Source: Sphingomonas spermidinifaciens
GTDB taxonomy: Bacteria > Pseudomonadota > Alphaproteobacteria > Sphingomonadales > Sphingomonadaceae
Length of the DNA: 64,000 nt
Reading direction: 5' to 3'
Assembly: GCF_002351485.1 (NCBI RefSeq)
Contig: NZ_NWMW01000001.1
Location: 1,426,001-1,490,000, forward strand
A model generated the notes under the pieces. It searched no databases. It saw only the letters and a list, made by a program, of their open reading frames with translations, and was not told the DNA's origin. The translations under genes and the position numbers were made by a program. Below are positions 54,921-63,434 of the stretch, piece by piece; position 1 is the first letter of the stretch, and each line of letters starts with the position of its first letter.

Positions 54921-55535
54921 TCACCCCGCCGTTCCCAGCTCCAACACCATCTGCGCCTCGCGCACCGGCGCGAAGCTTCGCCGGTGGATCGGGCTCGGTC
55001 CCAGCCGCCTGAGCGCATCGCGATGCTCGGGCGCGGCATAGCCCTTGTTCGACGACCAGCCATAGCCCGGCCAGGCCGCGTCATATTCGCGCATCAGCGC
55101 GTCACGATGCTCCTTGGCGACAATCGACGCGGCGGCGATGGACAGGCAGCGCGCGTCGCCGCCGACCACCGCCTCGCTAGGCCAGTGCCAACGGGGGCAG
55201 CGATTGCCATCGACCAGCACCATGACCGGTGCGATTCCCAAGGCCTCGACCGCGCGGGTCATCGCCAGCATCGTCGCCCAGAGGATGTTGAGCTCGTCGA
55301 TCTCCTCGACACTGGCGATGCCCACACCCACCCGCGCGCAGCCGAGGATCGCGGTGCGGAGGTCTGCCCGGCGCGCCGCGGTCAGTACCTTGGAGTCGTC
55401 GAGGCCCTGCGGGATGCAGTCGGGATCGAGGATCACTGCCGCCGCCACGACGGGCCCGGCCAGCGGCCCGCGCCCCGCCTCGTCCACGCCCGCGACGGGG
55501 CCGGCATGGCGCGCCTCGAACGCGAAGTCAGGCAT
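54921..55535 (-). CDS. rnhB: Ribonuclease HII
   Basis: This is a 204-residue RNase HII with [20 protein letters not shown] (catalytic Asp/Glu), the [10 protein letters not shown] motif and [17 protein letters not shown]. It cleaves RNA-DNA hybrids and single ribonucleotides. Its ATG overlaps the end of the thiD fusion gene by 8 bases. Confidence 0.95.
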   Translation of the reverse strand: MPDFAFEARHAGPVAGVDEAGRGPLAGPVVAAAVILDPDCIPQGLDDSKVLTAARRADLRTAILGCARVGVGIASVEEIDELNILWATMLAMTRAVEALGIAPVMVLVDGNRCPRWHWPSEAVVGGDARCLSIAAASIVAKEHRDALMREYDAAWPGYGWSSNKGYAAPEHRDALRRLGPSPIHRRSFAPVREAQMVLELGTAG

Positions 55536-56721
55536 CGGCGAGCCGCCACGGCGGGAAACGCCGCATCTCGCCGGCCTGATAGAGGCAGACGATGTTGCCC
55601 GACGGGTCGCTCAGCCGCGCCTCGCGCCAGCCCCCATTCTCGTCGCGCGGCTCCTGGGTGAAGGCGAGGCCCTGCGCCTTGAGATAGGCGACCGTCAGGT
55701 CGAGGTCGCCGCATTCTAGGAACACCACCGGCGCGGGCAGTTCCTCCTCGGCCTCTAGGCTCAGCGTCGCACCGCCCTCGGTCTCGAACCGGGCATAGCG
55801 TTCATCGGCACGGACGATCTGGCGAAGGCCGAGCAGCCGCCAGAAATGCTCGCTGGCGGACAGATCTCGCGTCGGCAGCGTCACATGGTTGAGCATCGGC
55901 GACCAGCGGGACTGGTTGAGGTCGAGGCGCACCGACTGCTGCGCCATCGGCCCGTGACCCTGCCCCAGCCCGCCGGCATCCTGCATCGCGATTCGCACGA
56001 AGCGGCGCGCGCGCGCGACTGCCTCGGGCAGCGACCAGTCCTTGGCGAGTTCGCAGGCGATTGCGCTCGAGAGCGTGCAGCCGGTGCCGTGCGTCGCCTC
56101 GCTGTCGATGCGCGGGTCGGTCCACTCGACCTCGGGCGCTGCCCCCTCACGCGCGGGCTGGAACAGGCGATCGGTGACCTGGCGCCCCTTGGCATGCCCG
56201 CCCTTGACCAGCACCGCACAGCCGCGCCGCGCGACAAGGCTCTGCGCCGCCGCGCGCTGCGCCCCCTTGTCGAGGATGCTCATCCCCGACAGCGCCTTGA
56301 GCTCGGGCAGGTTGGGGGTCGTCACCGTGGCGACGCGCATCAGTCGTTCGAACGCGGCGATCGTCGCCTCGTCGGCTAGGCTCGCGCCCGACGTCGCGAC
56401 CATCACCGGATCGAACACGATCGGCAGGCCGGGCAGCTCAGCCAACCGCTCGGCCAGCGCCGCGGCGGTGCGCGCCGAACCGATCATCCCGATCTTGACC
56501 GCATCGACGCCGATGTCGCGCAGCACGCAATCCACCTGCGCCAGCACCATCTCGGTCGGGATCGGGTGGACGGCATCGACGCCCAGCGTGTTCTGCGCGG
56601 TGATCGCGGTGATCGCCGTCATCGCGTGAGCGCCGAGCATCGAGGCGGTCTTGATATCCGCCTGGATACCCGCGCCGCCCCCGCTGTCGGAGCCCGCGAC
56701 GATCAGGATGCGCGGAATCAT
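55528..56721 (-). CDS. thiD: ThiD kinase fused to a C-terminal VOC (glyoxalase-fold) domain
   Basis: This is a 397-residue two-domain protein. Residues 1-265 are a full HMP/HMP-P kinase: [53 protein letters not shown] and the anion hole [15 protein letters not shown]. Residues 270-397 form one VOC domain ([54 protein letters not shown]). The fusion is in frame without any break. The added domain's role is unknown. The ATG at 56721 overlaps the DUF1272 stop (ATGA). Confidence 0.9.
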   Translation of the reverse strand: MIPRILIVAGSDSGGGAGIQADIKTASMLGAHAMTAITAITAQNTLGVDAVHPIPTEMVLAQVDCVLRDIGVDAVKIGMIGSARTAAALAERLAELPGLPIVFDPVMVATSGASLADEATIAAFERLMRVATVTTPNLPELKALSGMSILDKGAQRAAAQSLVARRGCAVLVKGGHAKGRQVTDRLFQPAREGAAPEVEWTDPRIDSEATHGTGCTLSSAIACELAKDWSLPEAVARARRFVRIAMQDAGGLGQGHGPMAQQSVRLDLNQSRWSPMLNHVTLPTRDLSASEHFWRLLGLRQIVRADERYARFETEGGATLSLEAEEELPAPVVFLECGDLDLTVAYLKAQGLAFTQEPRDENGGWREARLSDPSGNIVCLYQAGEMRRFPPWRLADA

Positions 56722-56942
56722 CCGCGGTGTCGCCGCTCGGTCGCGCCGGGATGGCGCTTCAGCCGCTCGCCGGTGCGCGTCGGGCGATCGCTGAGCTCGC
56801 CGCCGCAATTGGGGCATTTCTCGTCGAGCGCCTCGGCGCATTCGGCGCAGAAGGTACACTCGAATGAGCAGATGAAGGCGCCATGCGCCTGGGGCGGCAG
56901 GTCGGTGCCGCAGCGCTCGCAATCGGGCCGCATCTCCAGCAT
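56718..56942 (-). CDS. DUF1272 zinc-ribbon protein
   Basis: This is a 74-residue Cys-rich protein starting at ATG 56942: EMRPDCERCGTDLPPQ, CSFECTFCAECAEAL and EKCPNCGGELSDRP. The CxxC pairs match the DUF1272 family of predicted zinc-binding proteins of unknown function. It overlaps thiD by ATGA and is divergent from the amidohydrolase gene. An ATG four codons later is possible. Confidence 0.85.
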   Translation of the reverse strand: MLEMRPDCERCGTDLPPQAHGAFICSFECTFCAECAEALDEKCPNCGGELSDRPTRTGERLKRHPGATERRHRG

Positions 56943-57029
56943 CGCGCCTCCATCGCGCTCCTCGGCGTGCTTGGCAAGCGGGTCGAGTTGGTGTCTGGTG
57001 CGGCCAAAGAACGACAAAGGGGAATTGCC

Positions 57030-58376
57030 ATGCGTTTTGCGTTTCTTGCCGCCACCGCGCTCGCCTGTGCCGCGCCCGTCGCTGCGCAGCAGGCGCCCGC
57101 CCCCGCGGCGAAGCCGGCGCCGAAGGTGAGCTACATCCACGCCGGCGCGCTGCTCGCCCGGCCGGGGGAACGCGCGCGGGGCAATTCGACGATCGTCGTC
57201 CGCGACGGCAAGATCGCCGAGGTGCGCGACGGCTTCGCCGCGCCCGAGGGCGGCGCGACGCTGATCGACCTCAAGGACCAGACCGTCCTGCCCGGCCTCA
57301 TCGACATGCACGTCCATTTCTATTCGTCGGGCTATCCGCTGCAGGAGCGGCTGGAGGGATCGACCAGGGATCTTGAGGACCAGTTCGTCGTGGCGATGGG
57401 ACAGGCGAAGCGGACGCTCGACGCGGGCTTCACCACCGTTCGCGATCTGGGCGGCGAGCCCCGCGGCATCCGGGCGCTGCGCGACGGGATCGAGCGCGGC
57501 GAGATCGCCGGGCCGACGATCGTCAATGCCGGGCGGATGATCTCGGTGACGGCGGGGCACGGCGACGCCAATGGCCTCCGCCGCGAGCTCGCCCATGTCG
57601 AACGCGAGCAGTCGCCCGAGCTCTGCAACGGCCCCGACGACTGCCGCCGCGCGACGCGCGAGCAGATCTTCACCGGGGCTGAGGTTATCAAGTTCGCGGC
57701 CTCGGGCGGCGTCGGCTCGAACATCGCCGGCGGACTCGAGGCGCAGATGACGCTCGACGAGATGAAGGCGATCGTCGACACCGCCCACGCCTTTGGCCGC
57801 AAGGCGACCGCGCACGCGCACGGCAAGTCGGGCATCGACACCGCCATTCGCGCCGGCGTCGATTCGATCGAGCATGGCAGCTATATCGACGACGAGACGA
57901 TCGCGCTGTTCAAGCAGAAGGGCGTGTATCTGGTCCCCACGATGCATGCCTTCGAGAGCGTCATCCGCCAGGGCCGCGCGGGCGAGCGCCCCGCCGCCAG
58001 CGCCGCCAAGGCCGAACAGGTGGCGAAGGTCGTCAAGGAAAGCCACCGCCGCGCCTTCGCCAGCGGCATGAAGATCGCCTTTGGCACCGATTCGGGCGTT
58101 GGCCCGCACGGCACCAACGCGCTCGAGTTCGTCTATATGACGCAGGTCGGCATGGACCCGGCGCGCGCGATCCGGGTGGCGACGATCGAGGCGGCGACCC
58201 TCCTGGGCCGCGCCGACCGCATCGGCTCGATCGAGGTCGGCAAGGACGCCGACATCATCGCGGTGGCGGGAGACCCGGTCGCCGACGTGACGGTGCTGCA
58301 GAAGGTGCCTTTCGTGATGCGGCGCGGGGTGGTGCACAAGCTCGGCGGGCAGCACGCGGTGTTCCCGGCGGATTGA
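57030..58376 (+). CDS. Secreted amidohydrolase (imidazolonepropionase/prolidase-like)
   Basis: ATG 57030 follows AAAGGGG and gives a signal peptide (RFAFLAATALACAAPVAAQ). The 448-residue metal-dependent hydrolase has HVHF (DMHVHFYSSG), carboxylated-Lys candidate in EVIKFAASGGV, AHAHGKSGIDTAIRAG with metal His, EHGSYIDDE and the catalytic Asp in FGTDSGVGPHG, plus GSIEVGKDADIIAVAGDP. It is related to periplasmic Xaa-Pro dipeptidases; the substrate is not certain. Confidence 0.9.
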   Translation: MRFAFLAATALACAAPVAAQQAPAPAAKPAPKVSYIHAGALLARPGERARGNSTIVVRDGKIAEVRDGFAAPEGGATLIDLKDQTVLPGLIDMHVHFYSSGYPLQERLEGSTRDLEDQFVVAMGQAKRTLDAGFTTVRDLGGEPRGIRALRDGIERGEIAGPTIVNAGRMISVTAGHGDANGLRRELAHVEREQSPELCNGPDDCRRATREQIFTGAEVIKFAASGGVGSNIAGGLEAQMTLDEMKAIVDTAHAFGRKATAHAHGKSGIDTAIRAGVDSIEHGSYIDDETIALFKQKGVYLVPTMHAFESVIRQGRAGERPAASAAKAEQVAKVVKESHRRAFASGMKIAFGTDSGVGPHGTNALEFVYMTQVGMDPARAIRVATIEAATLLGRADRIGSIEVGKDADIIAVAGDPVADVTVLQKVPFVMRRGVVHKLGGQHAVFPAD

Positions 58377-58380
58377 GATC

Positions 58381-58420
58381 AAGAACGGGGTTCCGGGAAG
58401 CGACGTGCCCCCCGTTTCTT
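58381..58420 (+). terminator. Terminator after the amidohydrolase gene
   Basis: AAGAACGGGG (58381-58390) pairs with CCCCGTTTCTT (58410-58420) with one bulge, starting 4 bases after the stop codon. TTTCTT on the 3' side acts as a short T-tract. Confidence 0.65.
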
Positions 58421-58527
58421 CATCCAGTCGGACTTGGAGACCGACCCTTCAGAGCGACGGCCCGAACGAAGCGGAACCAGTTTTCGCAAAGCGCCGACCG
58501 TCGGCTTCCTGATGGAGGCCGAGGCGG

Positions 58528-58785
58528 GGGGCGGTGGTGACCACCTCGATCGACGGCAGGCGGGTCGTGCCCGAACGGACCGGCCCGGTCGTCGAGCGCG
58601 GTCGGCCGGGCATGTTCGTCAGCGATAACGCCGGCGAGCTAACCCCGTACGCCGTGCTGAGCTGGTCGGGCGAGGCGAAGGTCGAGTGGCACTACATCGT
58701 GCCAGGCAGGCCGATGAACACGGCCACGTCGAGAGCTTGGACTGGCGCGTGCGCCGTGAGTTGCTGACGAAACGCTGGTCCCCAG
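58528..58785 (+). pseudogene. IS3-family transposase remnant (frameshifted, both ends missing)
   Basis: One frame encodes TTSIDGRRVVPERTGPVVER, GRPGMFVSDNAGELTPYAVL and GEAKVEWHYIVPGRPMN, which match IS3-family OrfB integrase cores (normally SDNGTELT and EWHYIAPGKPMQN). Near 58710 the homology jumps one frame to HVESLDWRVRRELLTKRW (the VESFNGRLRDELL region with the catalytic Glu). The first catalytic Asp region and both ends are missing. It sits about 80 bases from tRNA-Gln. It is not functional. Confidence 0.75.
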
Positions 58786-58867
58786 CCGAGCCGCTGCCGG
58801 CGCAACCGGCGCGGCCCGGGTCCTCGGCCACACCATTATTGGAGAGGCCAGCGACCAATGCGCGAAA

Positions 58868-58941
58868 TGGATGCCCCGCGTGGATTCGAACCACGATTGA
58901 CGGAGTCAGAGTCCGTAGTCTTACCATTAGACGACAGGGCA
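58868..58941 (-). tRNA. tRNA-Gln (anticodon CTG)
   Basis: This 74-base cloverleaf reads 5' TGCCCTG from 58941, paired with CGGGGCA at the 3' side, discriminator T and encoded CCA at 58870-58868. The anticodon stem ACGGA/TCCGT encloses CTCTGAC with anticodon CTG, reading CAG codons. The T-arm is GTGGTTCGAATCCAC. Confidence 0.95.
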
Positions 58942-59095
58942 ATGTCGGCAAGGCGCGCCACATAGGGCGCGGTTCGGGGGCGGTCAAGCCGCCAACGCGC
59001 GGCCCTTGAAGCCACGTCGCCCCTGCGTTAGCTTGATGCCCAAGCACCGGCGGCGATCTTTGCCGTGACGGATAGAACATAAAGCGAGATACGGC

Positions 59096-60142
59096 ATGGG
59101 GGATTACTCCGCCCAGTCGCCGAAGCGGCGCCGACCCGGACCGGCGCCTGCCCGATCGGCCGACCCGCCCGGCAAGCGTCGTCATCATGGCGGCGAGGCG
59201 CGGCATTATGCCGCGCTCGACCTTGGCACCAACAATTGCCGGCTGCTGATCGCGCGGCCGCAGGGTGGCGGCTTTGCGGTCATCGATGCCTTTTCGCGGA
59301 TCGTCCGGCTGGGCGAGGGTCTCGCCGCCAGCGGGCGCCTTTCCGATGCCGCGATCGAGCGCACGATCGCGGCGCTCCGGATCTGCGCCGACAAGCTCAA
59401 GCGCCGCAACGTCACCCTCGCCCGCTCGGTCGCGACCGAGGCGTGCCGCCGCGCGAGCAACGGGGCCGAGTTCATCGCGCGCGTCCGCTCAGAAACGGGA
59501 ATCATGCTCGACATCATCTCGGCCGAGGAGGAAGCGCGCCTCGCGGTGCTCGGCTGCCACGCGCTGCTCGAGCCCGGCGACGGTCCGGCGATGGTGTTCG
59601 ATATCGGCGGCGGCTCGACCGAGCTCGTCCTCGTCGACAATACGGAGCCGGCGCCCCGCGTGCTCGACTGGCACAGCGCGCCCTGGGGTGTCGTGTCGTT
59701 GACCGAGGGCGTTGCCGCCCGCCCCGGCGAGCCGCTGCTCGACCATTATGCACGGATGAAGGCCGCAGTCGCCGCCGCGTTCGCGCCCTTCGCCGAGCGC
59801 GTAGGGCACCCGCGGGGGGTGCCGCGCCTCCTCGGCACCAGCGGCACGGTGACGACGCTCGCCAGCGTGCATCTGGGACTGTCGGCCTATGACCGATCGG
59901 CGATCGACGGGCTGATCGTGCCGTCAGCGGCCATGCGCGCGGTCAGCCTGCGCCTCGCGGGCCTCGACCTTGCCGAACGCTCGCGCGTGCCTTGCATCGG
60001 CAGCGAGCGCGCCGACCTGGTGGTCGCGGGCTGTGCGATCCTCGAGGCGATCCTCGACCTCTGGCCGGCCGAGCGCCTCGGCATCGCCGACCGCGGCATC
60101 CGCGAGGGCATCCTGCGTCGCCTGATGGCGAGCGCGTCGTGA
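59096..60142 (+). CDS. Ppx/GppA family phosphatase
   Basis: This 348-residue protein of the ASKHA fold has YAALDLGTNNCRLLIARP (phosphate-1 loop), VATEACRRASNG, ISAEEEARLAVLGC, FDIGGGSTELVLV (phosphate-2) and LLGTSGTVTTLASVHLG (adenosine motif). Exopolyphosphatase versus pppGpp phosphohydrolase cannot be separated. It is short, with no C-terminal HD-like domain. A Pro/Arg-rich start of 35 residues precedes the fold. It overlaps rlmE by GTGA. Confidence 0.92.
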   Translation: MGDYSAQSPKRRRPGPAPARSADPPGKRRHHGGEARHYAALDLGTNNCRLLIARPQGGGFAVIDAFSRIVRLGEGLAASGRLSDAAIERTIAALRICADKLKRRNVTLARSVATEACRRASNGAEFIARVRSETGIMLDIISAEEEARLAVLGCHALLEPGDGPAMVFDIGGGSTELVLVDNTEPAPRVLDWHSAPWGVVSLTEGVAARPGEPLLDHYARMKAAVAAAFAPFAERVGHPRGVPRLLGTSGTVTTLASVHLGLSAYDRSAIDGLIVPSAAMRAVSLRLAGLDLAERSRVPCIGSERADLVVAGCAILEAILDLWPAERLGIADRGIREGILRRLMASAS

Positions 60143-60807
60143 GCCGCGGTCCCGGCGGCCGCGTCCGCGTCAAGACCGCACGCAACCGGACGGCGCAGTC
60201 GACGCGCTGGCTCGAACGCCAGCTCAACGACCCCTATGTCAAGCGCGCCAAGGCCGAGGGATATCGCAGCCGCGCCGCCTACAAGCTGATCGAACTCGAC
60301 GAGAAGTTCGCGTTCCTGAAGGGCGCGAAGCGCGTCGTGGATCTCGGCCTTGCCCCCGGCGGGTGGAGCCAGGTGGTCAAGCGCCGCCTGCCGCAGGCGA
60401 GCGTGGTCGGCATCGACCTCCTCCCCGTCGACCCGATCGAGGGGGTGACGATCCTCCAGATGGACTTCCTGTCCGACGCCGCGCCCGACCGGCTGAAGGA
60501 GGAGCTGGGCGGCGAGGCCGATCTCGTCCTTTCCGACATGGCCGCCAACACCGTCGGCCATCCTCAGACCGATGCGCTGCGCACCGCCGCCTTGGTCGAG
60601 GCGGCGCATCTCTTCGCCTGCGAGGTGCTGCGCGAGGGCGGCACCTTGGTCGCCAAGGTGTTCGCCGGCGGTGGCGACAGCTCGATGGTCGCAGAGATGA
60701 AGCGCAACTTCACCAGCGTGAAGCACGCCAAGCCGCCGTCGAGCCGCAAGGGATCGGTGGAATGGTTCGTGGTGGCCGCGGGGTTCAAGGGACGACGGGG
60801 GGCATAA
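60139..60807 (+). CDS. rlmE: 23S rRNA (uridine-2'-O)-methyltransferase RlmE
   Basis: This is a 222-residue FtsJ-type enzyme starting at GTG 60139. Seen: YRSRAAYKLIELDEKF (catalytic Lys), DLGLAPGGWSQV (SAM), LSDMAANTVGHPQTD (Asp), LVAKVFAGGG (Lys) and KGSVEWFVVA (Glu), giving the full K-D-K-E tetrad. It methylates U2552 of 23S rRNA. It pairs with ppx/gppA. Confidence 0.95.
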   Translation: MSRGPGGRVRVKTARNRTAQSTRWLERQLNDPYVKRAKAEGYRSRAAYKLIELDEKFAFLKGAKRVVDLGLAPGGWSQVVKRRLPQASVVGIDLLPVDPIEGVTILQMDFLSDAAPDRLKEELGGEADLVLSDMAANTVGHPQTDALRTAALVEAAHLFACEVLREGGTLVAKVFAGGGDSSMVAEMKRNFTSVKHAKPPSSRKGSVEWFVVAAGFKGRRGA

Positions 60808-60817
60808 CGCCCCCTTT

Positions 60818-60848
60818 CGTCACGCCGACTTGTTCCGGGGCCCACCGA
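60818..60848. repeat. Half copy of the GLDPGSR-type repeat
   Basis: CGTCACGCCGACTTGTTCCG followed by GGGCCCACC matches the left arm of the bioB element with several changes. It lies in the 210-base gap between rlmE and mnmA, in which no gene is seen. Confidence 0.4.
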
Positions 60849-61017
60849 CTCAAGTGGCACCGACGTTAGTGGCGGCAAGCCGAGCCCGATCGCAAGATCG
60901 TTCCACGCCGGATTGTCGCGCTCGATCAGGTTGCGCTTCCAATCCCGCCGCCACCGTTTGAGCTGCTTTTCGCGCGCGAGTGCCGCGCCGGAACAAGTGC
61001 GGGGTGACGAATTAAGC

Positions 61018-62142
61018 TCAGGCCGCCGCCACCGTCTCTACCGCCTCGGTCGCCGCGATCCAGCCGCCGCCGAGCACGCGGTCGCCCGAATAGAGCACTG
61101 CCGCTTGGCCCGGTGCGACCCCGTACTCGGGCGATGCGAACACCACCCGGTCGCCCTCGAGCCGCGCGGGCACCGGCCGGGCGAGCGAGCGGACCTTGAC
61201 CGTCACGCCCTCACCGCTCGCCCCCTCGCCCAGCCAGTTCAGCCCCTCGATCCGCGCCGCCGCAACCGCCAGCGCCGCGCGCGGGCCGACGATCACGCGC
61301 TTCGTCGCCGCGTCGAGGCGAACGACATAGAGCGGCTCGGCCAGCCCGCCGATCTCGAGCCCCCGGCGCTGGCCGACGGTATAGCCGACCAGCCCCCGGT
61401 GCGTGCCCAGCACGCGCCCGTCGATATGGACGATCTCGCCCCCCTCGCCCGCCTCCGGCCGCAGCTTGCGCACCAGGCCGGCATAGTCGCCGTCGGGCAC
61501 GAAGCAGATGTCCTGGCTGTCGGGCTTGCCCGCGACGCCAAGACCGAGCTCGGCCGCGAGCGCGCGTACCTCGGCCTTGGGCAGCCCGCCCAAGGGGAAG
61601 CGCAGGAAGTCGAGCTGATCGCGCGTGGTCGCGAACAGAAAATAGCTTTGGTCGCGCGCCGGATCGACCGCGCGGTGGAGCTCGGCGCCGTTCGCCCCCT
61701 CGACCCGACGAACATAATGGCCCGTCGCGAGGCAGTCCGCGCCGAGCTGGCGTGCAAGCGCGAACAGGTCGGTGAACTTCGGCCCCATATTGCACTTCAC
61801 GCAAGGGATCGGCGTGCGCCCGGCGAGATATCCGTCGGCGAAGTCGTCGATCACCTGGGTGCGAAAGTTCGTCTCATGGTCGAAGACGTAATGCGCGATG
61901 CCCAGCCTGTCGCAGACCGCGCGCGCATCGCGGATGTCGCGACCGGCGCAGCAGGCGCCCGCGCGGCCCACCGCCTCCCCATGATCGTAGAGCTGGAGCG
62001 TCACGCCCACCGTCTCCGCTCCCGACCGCGCAGCCAGCGCGGCCACGACCGAGCTGTCGACCCCGCCCGACATGGCGACGACGATCCGCCTGCGGCCGAG
62101 CGGCGCGGGCAACTGGAAATCGGGGACGATCATGATGCGCAT
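61018..62142 (-). CDS. mnmA: tRNA-specific 2-thiouridylase MnmA
   Basis: This is an approximately 374-residue enzyme: P-loop [16 protein letters not shown], nucleophile Cys in [49 protein letters not shown] (second active Cys), [21 protein letters not shown]. It inserts sulfur at U34 of Lys/Glu/Gln tRNAs. The start could be GTG 62145, ATG 62142 or ATG 62133; no clear ribosome site decides it. Confidence 0.95.
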   Translation of the reverse strand: MRIMIVPDFQLPAPLGRRRIVVAMSGGVDSSVVAALAARSGAETVGVTLQLYDHGEAVGRAGACCAGRDIRDARAVCDRLGIAHYVFDHETNFRTQVIDDFADGYLAGRTPIPCVKCNMGPKFTDLFALARQLGADCLATGHYVRRVEGANGAELHRAVDPARDQSYFLFATTRDQLDFLRFPLGGLPKAEVRALAAELGLGVAGKPDSQDICFVPDGDYAGLVRKLRPEAGEGGEIVHIDGRVLGTHRGLVGYTVGQRRGLEIGGLAEPLYVVRLDAATKRVIVGPRAALAVAAARIEGLNWLGEGASGEGVTVKVRSLARPVPARLEGDRVVFASPEYGVAPGQAAVLYSGDRVLGGGWIAATEAVETVAAA

Positions 62143-62252
62143 CACATAGGCGCCGCCGGCGCGCGTTGCAAAAAGGCGCTGGCTTTTACGGGACCTTCAG
62201 CAATCGCGCTTATGCCTGTCGGAATGAGTGAGCTTGGTAACGGCGCCTGACG

Positions 62253-62465
62253 ATGGACCTGAGCGGACGCTTTGCCCCTGGCAATGGCGCGCCCGCGGGG
62301 CTGGCGTCGCTGGCGATGCTGCTAGCCGGGGCGGCGGGACGGCAGGCGGCGACGCCGACGGCCCGACTGGCTGCACGCCTTTCGTCGGTCGGCACCACCG
62401 GTCGCGGTTTCGGGGCGTTCGAGCGCCAGACCGCCCTGATGCTGCGGTCGATGGGGCATGGATGA
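62253..62465 (+). CDS. Possible small protein upstream of sciP, 70 aa
   Basis: The 418 bases between mnmA and the sciP-like gene hold this 70-codon ORF (MDLSGRFAPGNGAPAGLASL onward, Ala/Gly/Arg-rich). It has no recognised family and no clear ribosome site, and an overlapping minus-strand frame is equally open. It may be a chance ORF. No other structure was seen in this gap. Confidence 0.2.
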   Translation: MDLSGRFAPGNGAPAGLASLAMLLAGAAGRQAATPTARLAARLSSVGTTGRGFGAFERQTALMLRSMGHG

Positions 62466-62564
62466 AGGCGATGTTTACCTTGGGATTTTAGCCGTTCTTC
62501 AAACGGACGGATGTAGTTTCGGTTGCGTAAGAGAGGGGGCCCCCGCCCCGATCGAGGTAGAGTG

Positions 62565-62864
62565 ATGATCGAGAACCAGAAAATCAGGCCGGCAAAGGTG
62601 ATCGGGCCACTGGGCGAGCCGCTGACGCTCGACTCGCTGCCCCCGCCCAACACAACGCGCTGGGTCGTGCGTCGCAAGGCCGAAGTCGTGGCCGCGGTCA
62701 ACGGTGGCCTGTTGTCGGTCGACGAGGTGTGCGAGCGCTATGGGTTGACGGTCGAGGAGTTCGCCGGCTGGCAGCGCGCGATCGACCGATCGGGCATGCC
62801 AGGCCTGCGCGTCACCCGCATCCAGCATTACCGGTCGCTCTACGAGCGCCAGCAGCGATACTGA
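62565..62864 (+). CDS. sciP: DUF1153 protein, CtrA inhibitor SciP
   Basis: This is a 99-residue protein starting at ATG 62565 with GAGG upstream. It has the SciP/DUF1153 hallmarks: PLGEPLTLDSLPPPNTTRWV, VRRKAEVVAAVNGGLLSVDE, VCERYGLTVEEFAGWQRAID and the basic tail. In Caulobacter SciP binds the cell-cycle regulator CtrA and blocks its targets, including flagellar genes. It is monocistronic with a terminator after it. Confidence 0.92.
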   Translation: MIENQKIRPAKVIGPLGEPLTLDSLPPPNTTRWVVRRKAEVVAAVNGGLLSVDEVCERYGLTVEEFAGWQRAIDRSGMPGLRVTRIQHYRSLYERQQRY

Positions 62865-62892
62865 ACTCGGCCCGGAACAGCCGACGCACCTG

Positions 62893-62923
62893 GGGCGGCC
62901 CGTCACGGCGGGTCGCCCTTTTT
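62893..62923 (+). terminator. Rho-independent terminator after sciP
   Basis: GGGCGGCCCG (62893-62902) pairs with CGGGTCGCCC (62909-62918, one G-T pair) across a 6-base loop and is followed by TTTTT. It is 28 bases after the sciP stop. Confidence 0.85.
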
Positions 62924-63058
62924 CTTGGCCGTTCGTCGCAGAGGGTCCGAAAAGTTCCCTTGACAGCAAACAAATGTGTTTCGGAACATTTGCCTCCGTA
63001 ACGAGTCGTGTCTCTTCAGAAGCCCGGGCGTGAGCGGGCTGTAACGGAGGGACGGAAC

Positions 63059-63319
63059 ATGGATCTTGTGGGTCTCATCATTTGGCTGGTCGTCGGCGGC
63101 GTCGTGGGCTGGCTCGCCAGCATGGTCATGCGCACCGACGCGCAGCAGGGTATCCTGCTCAACATCATAGTCGGCATTGTCGGCGCGTTCATCGGCGGCC
63201 TGCTGTTCGGCGGCTCGATCAACGCCGGCGTGACGCTCTACACCTTCATCAGCTCGCTGGTCGGTGCGATCATCCTGCTGGCGATCGTCAACCTCGTTCG
63301 CCGCGGTCGCGTCCGCTAA
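63059..63319 (+). CDS. GlsB/YeaQ/YmgE family stress response membrane protein
   Basis: ATG 63059 follows GGAGG. The 86-residue product has the transglycosylase-associated (DUF1328-like) family pattern: LVGLIIWLVVGGVVGWLASM, QGILLNIIVGIVGAFIGGLL and FISSLVGAIILLAIVNLVRR, making three membrane helices. The family is linked to acid or general stress, with no known reaction. A strong terminator follows. Confidence 0.9.
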   Translation: MDLVGLIIWLVVGGVVGWLASMVMRTDAQQGILLNIIVGIVGAFIGGLLFGGSINAGVTLYTFISSLVGAIILLAIVNLVRRGRVR

Positions 63320-63344
63320 GGACAGCGCCTCACGGCAGAAAAGA

Positions 63345-63373
63345 GGCCGCCGGTTCGATCCGGCGGCCTTTTT
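63345..63373 (+). terminator. Rho-independent terminator after the GlsB/YeaQ gene
   Basis: GGCCGCCGG (63345-63353) pairs perfectly with CCGGCGGCC (63360-63368) across loop TTCGAT and is followed by TTTTT. It may also serve the convergent SIMPL gene. Confidence 0.9.
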
Positions 63374-63434
63374 CGTGTCCCGTTCACCGGCGCTGACCGG
63401 CGGTAACGGTGCGGATGGCGACGCCTCGCCCGTC

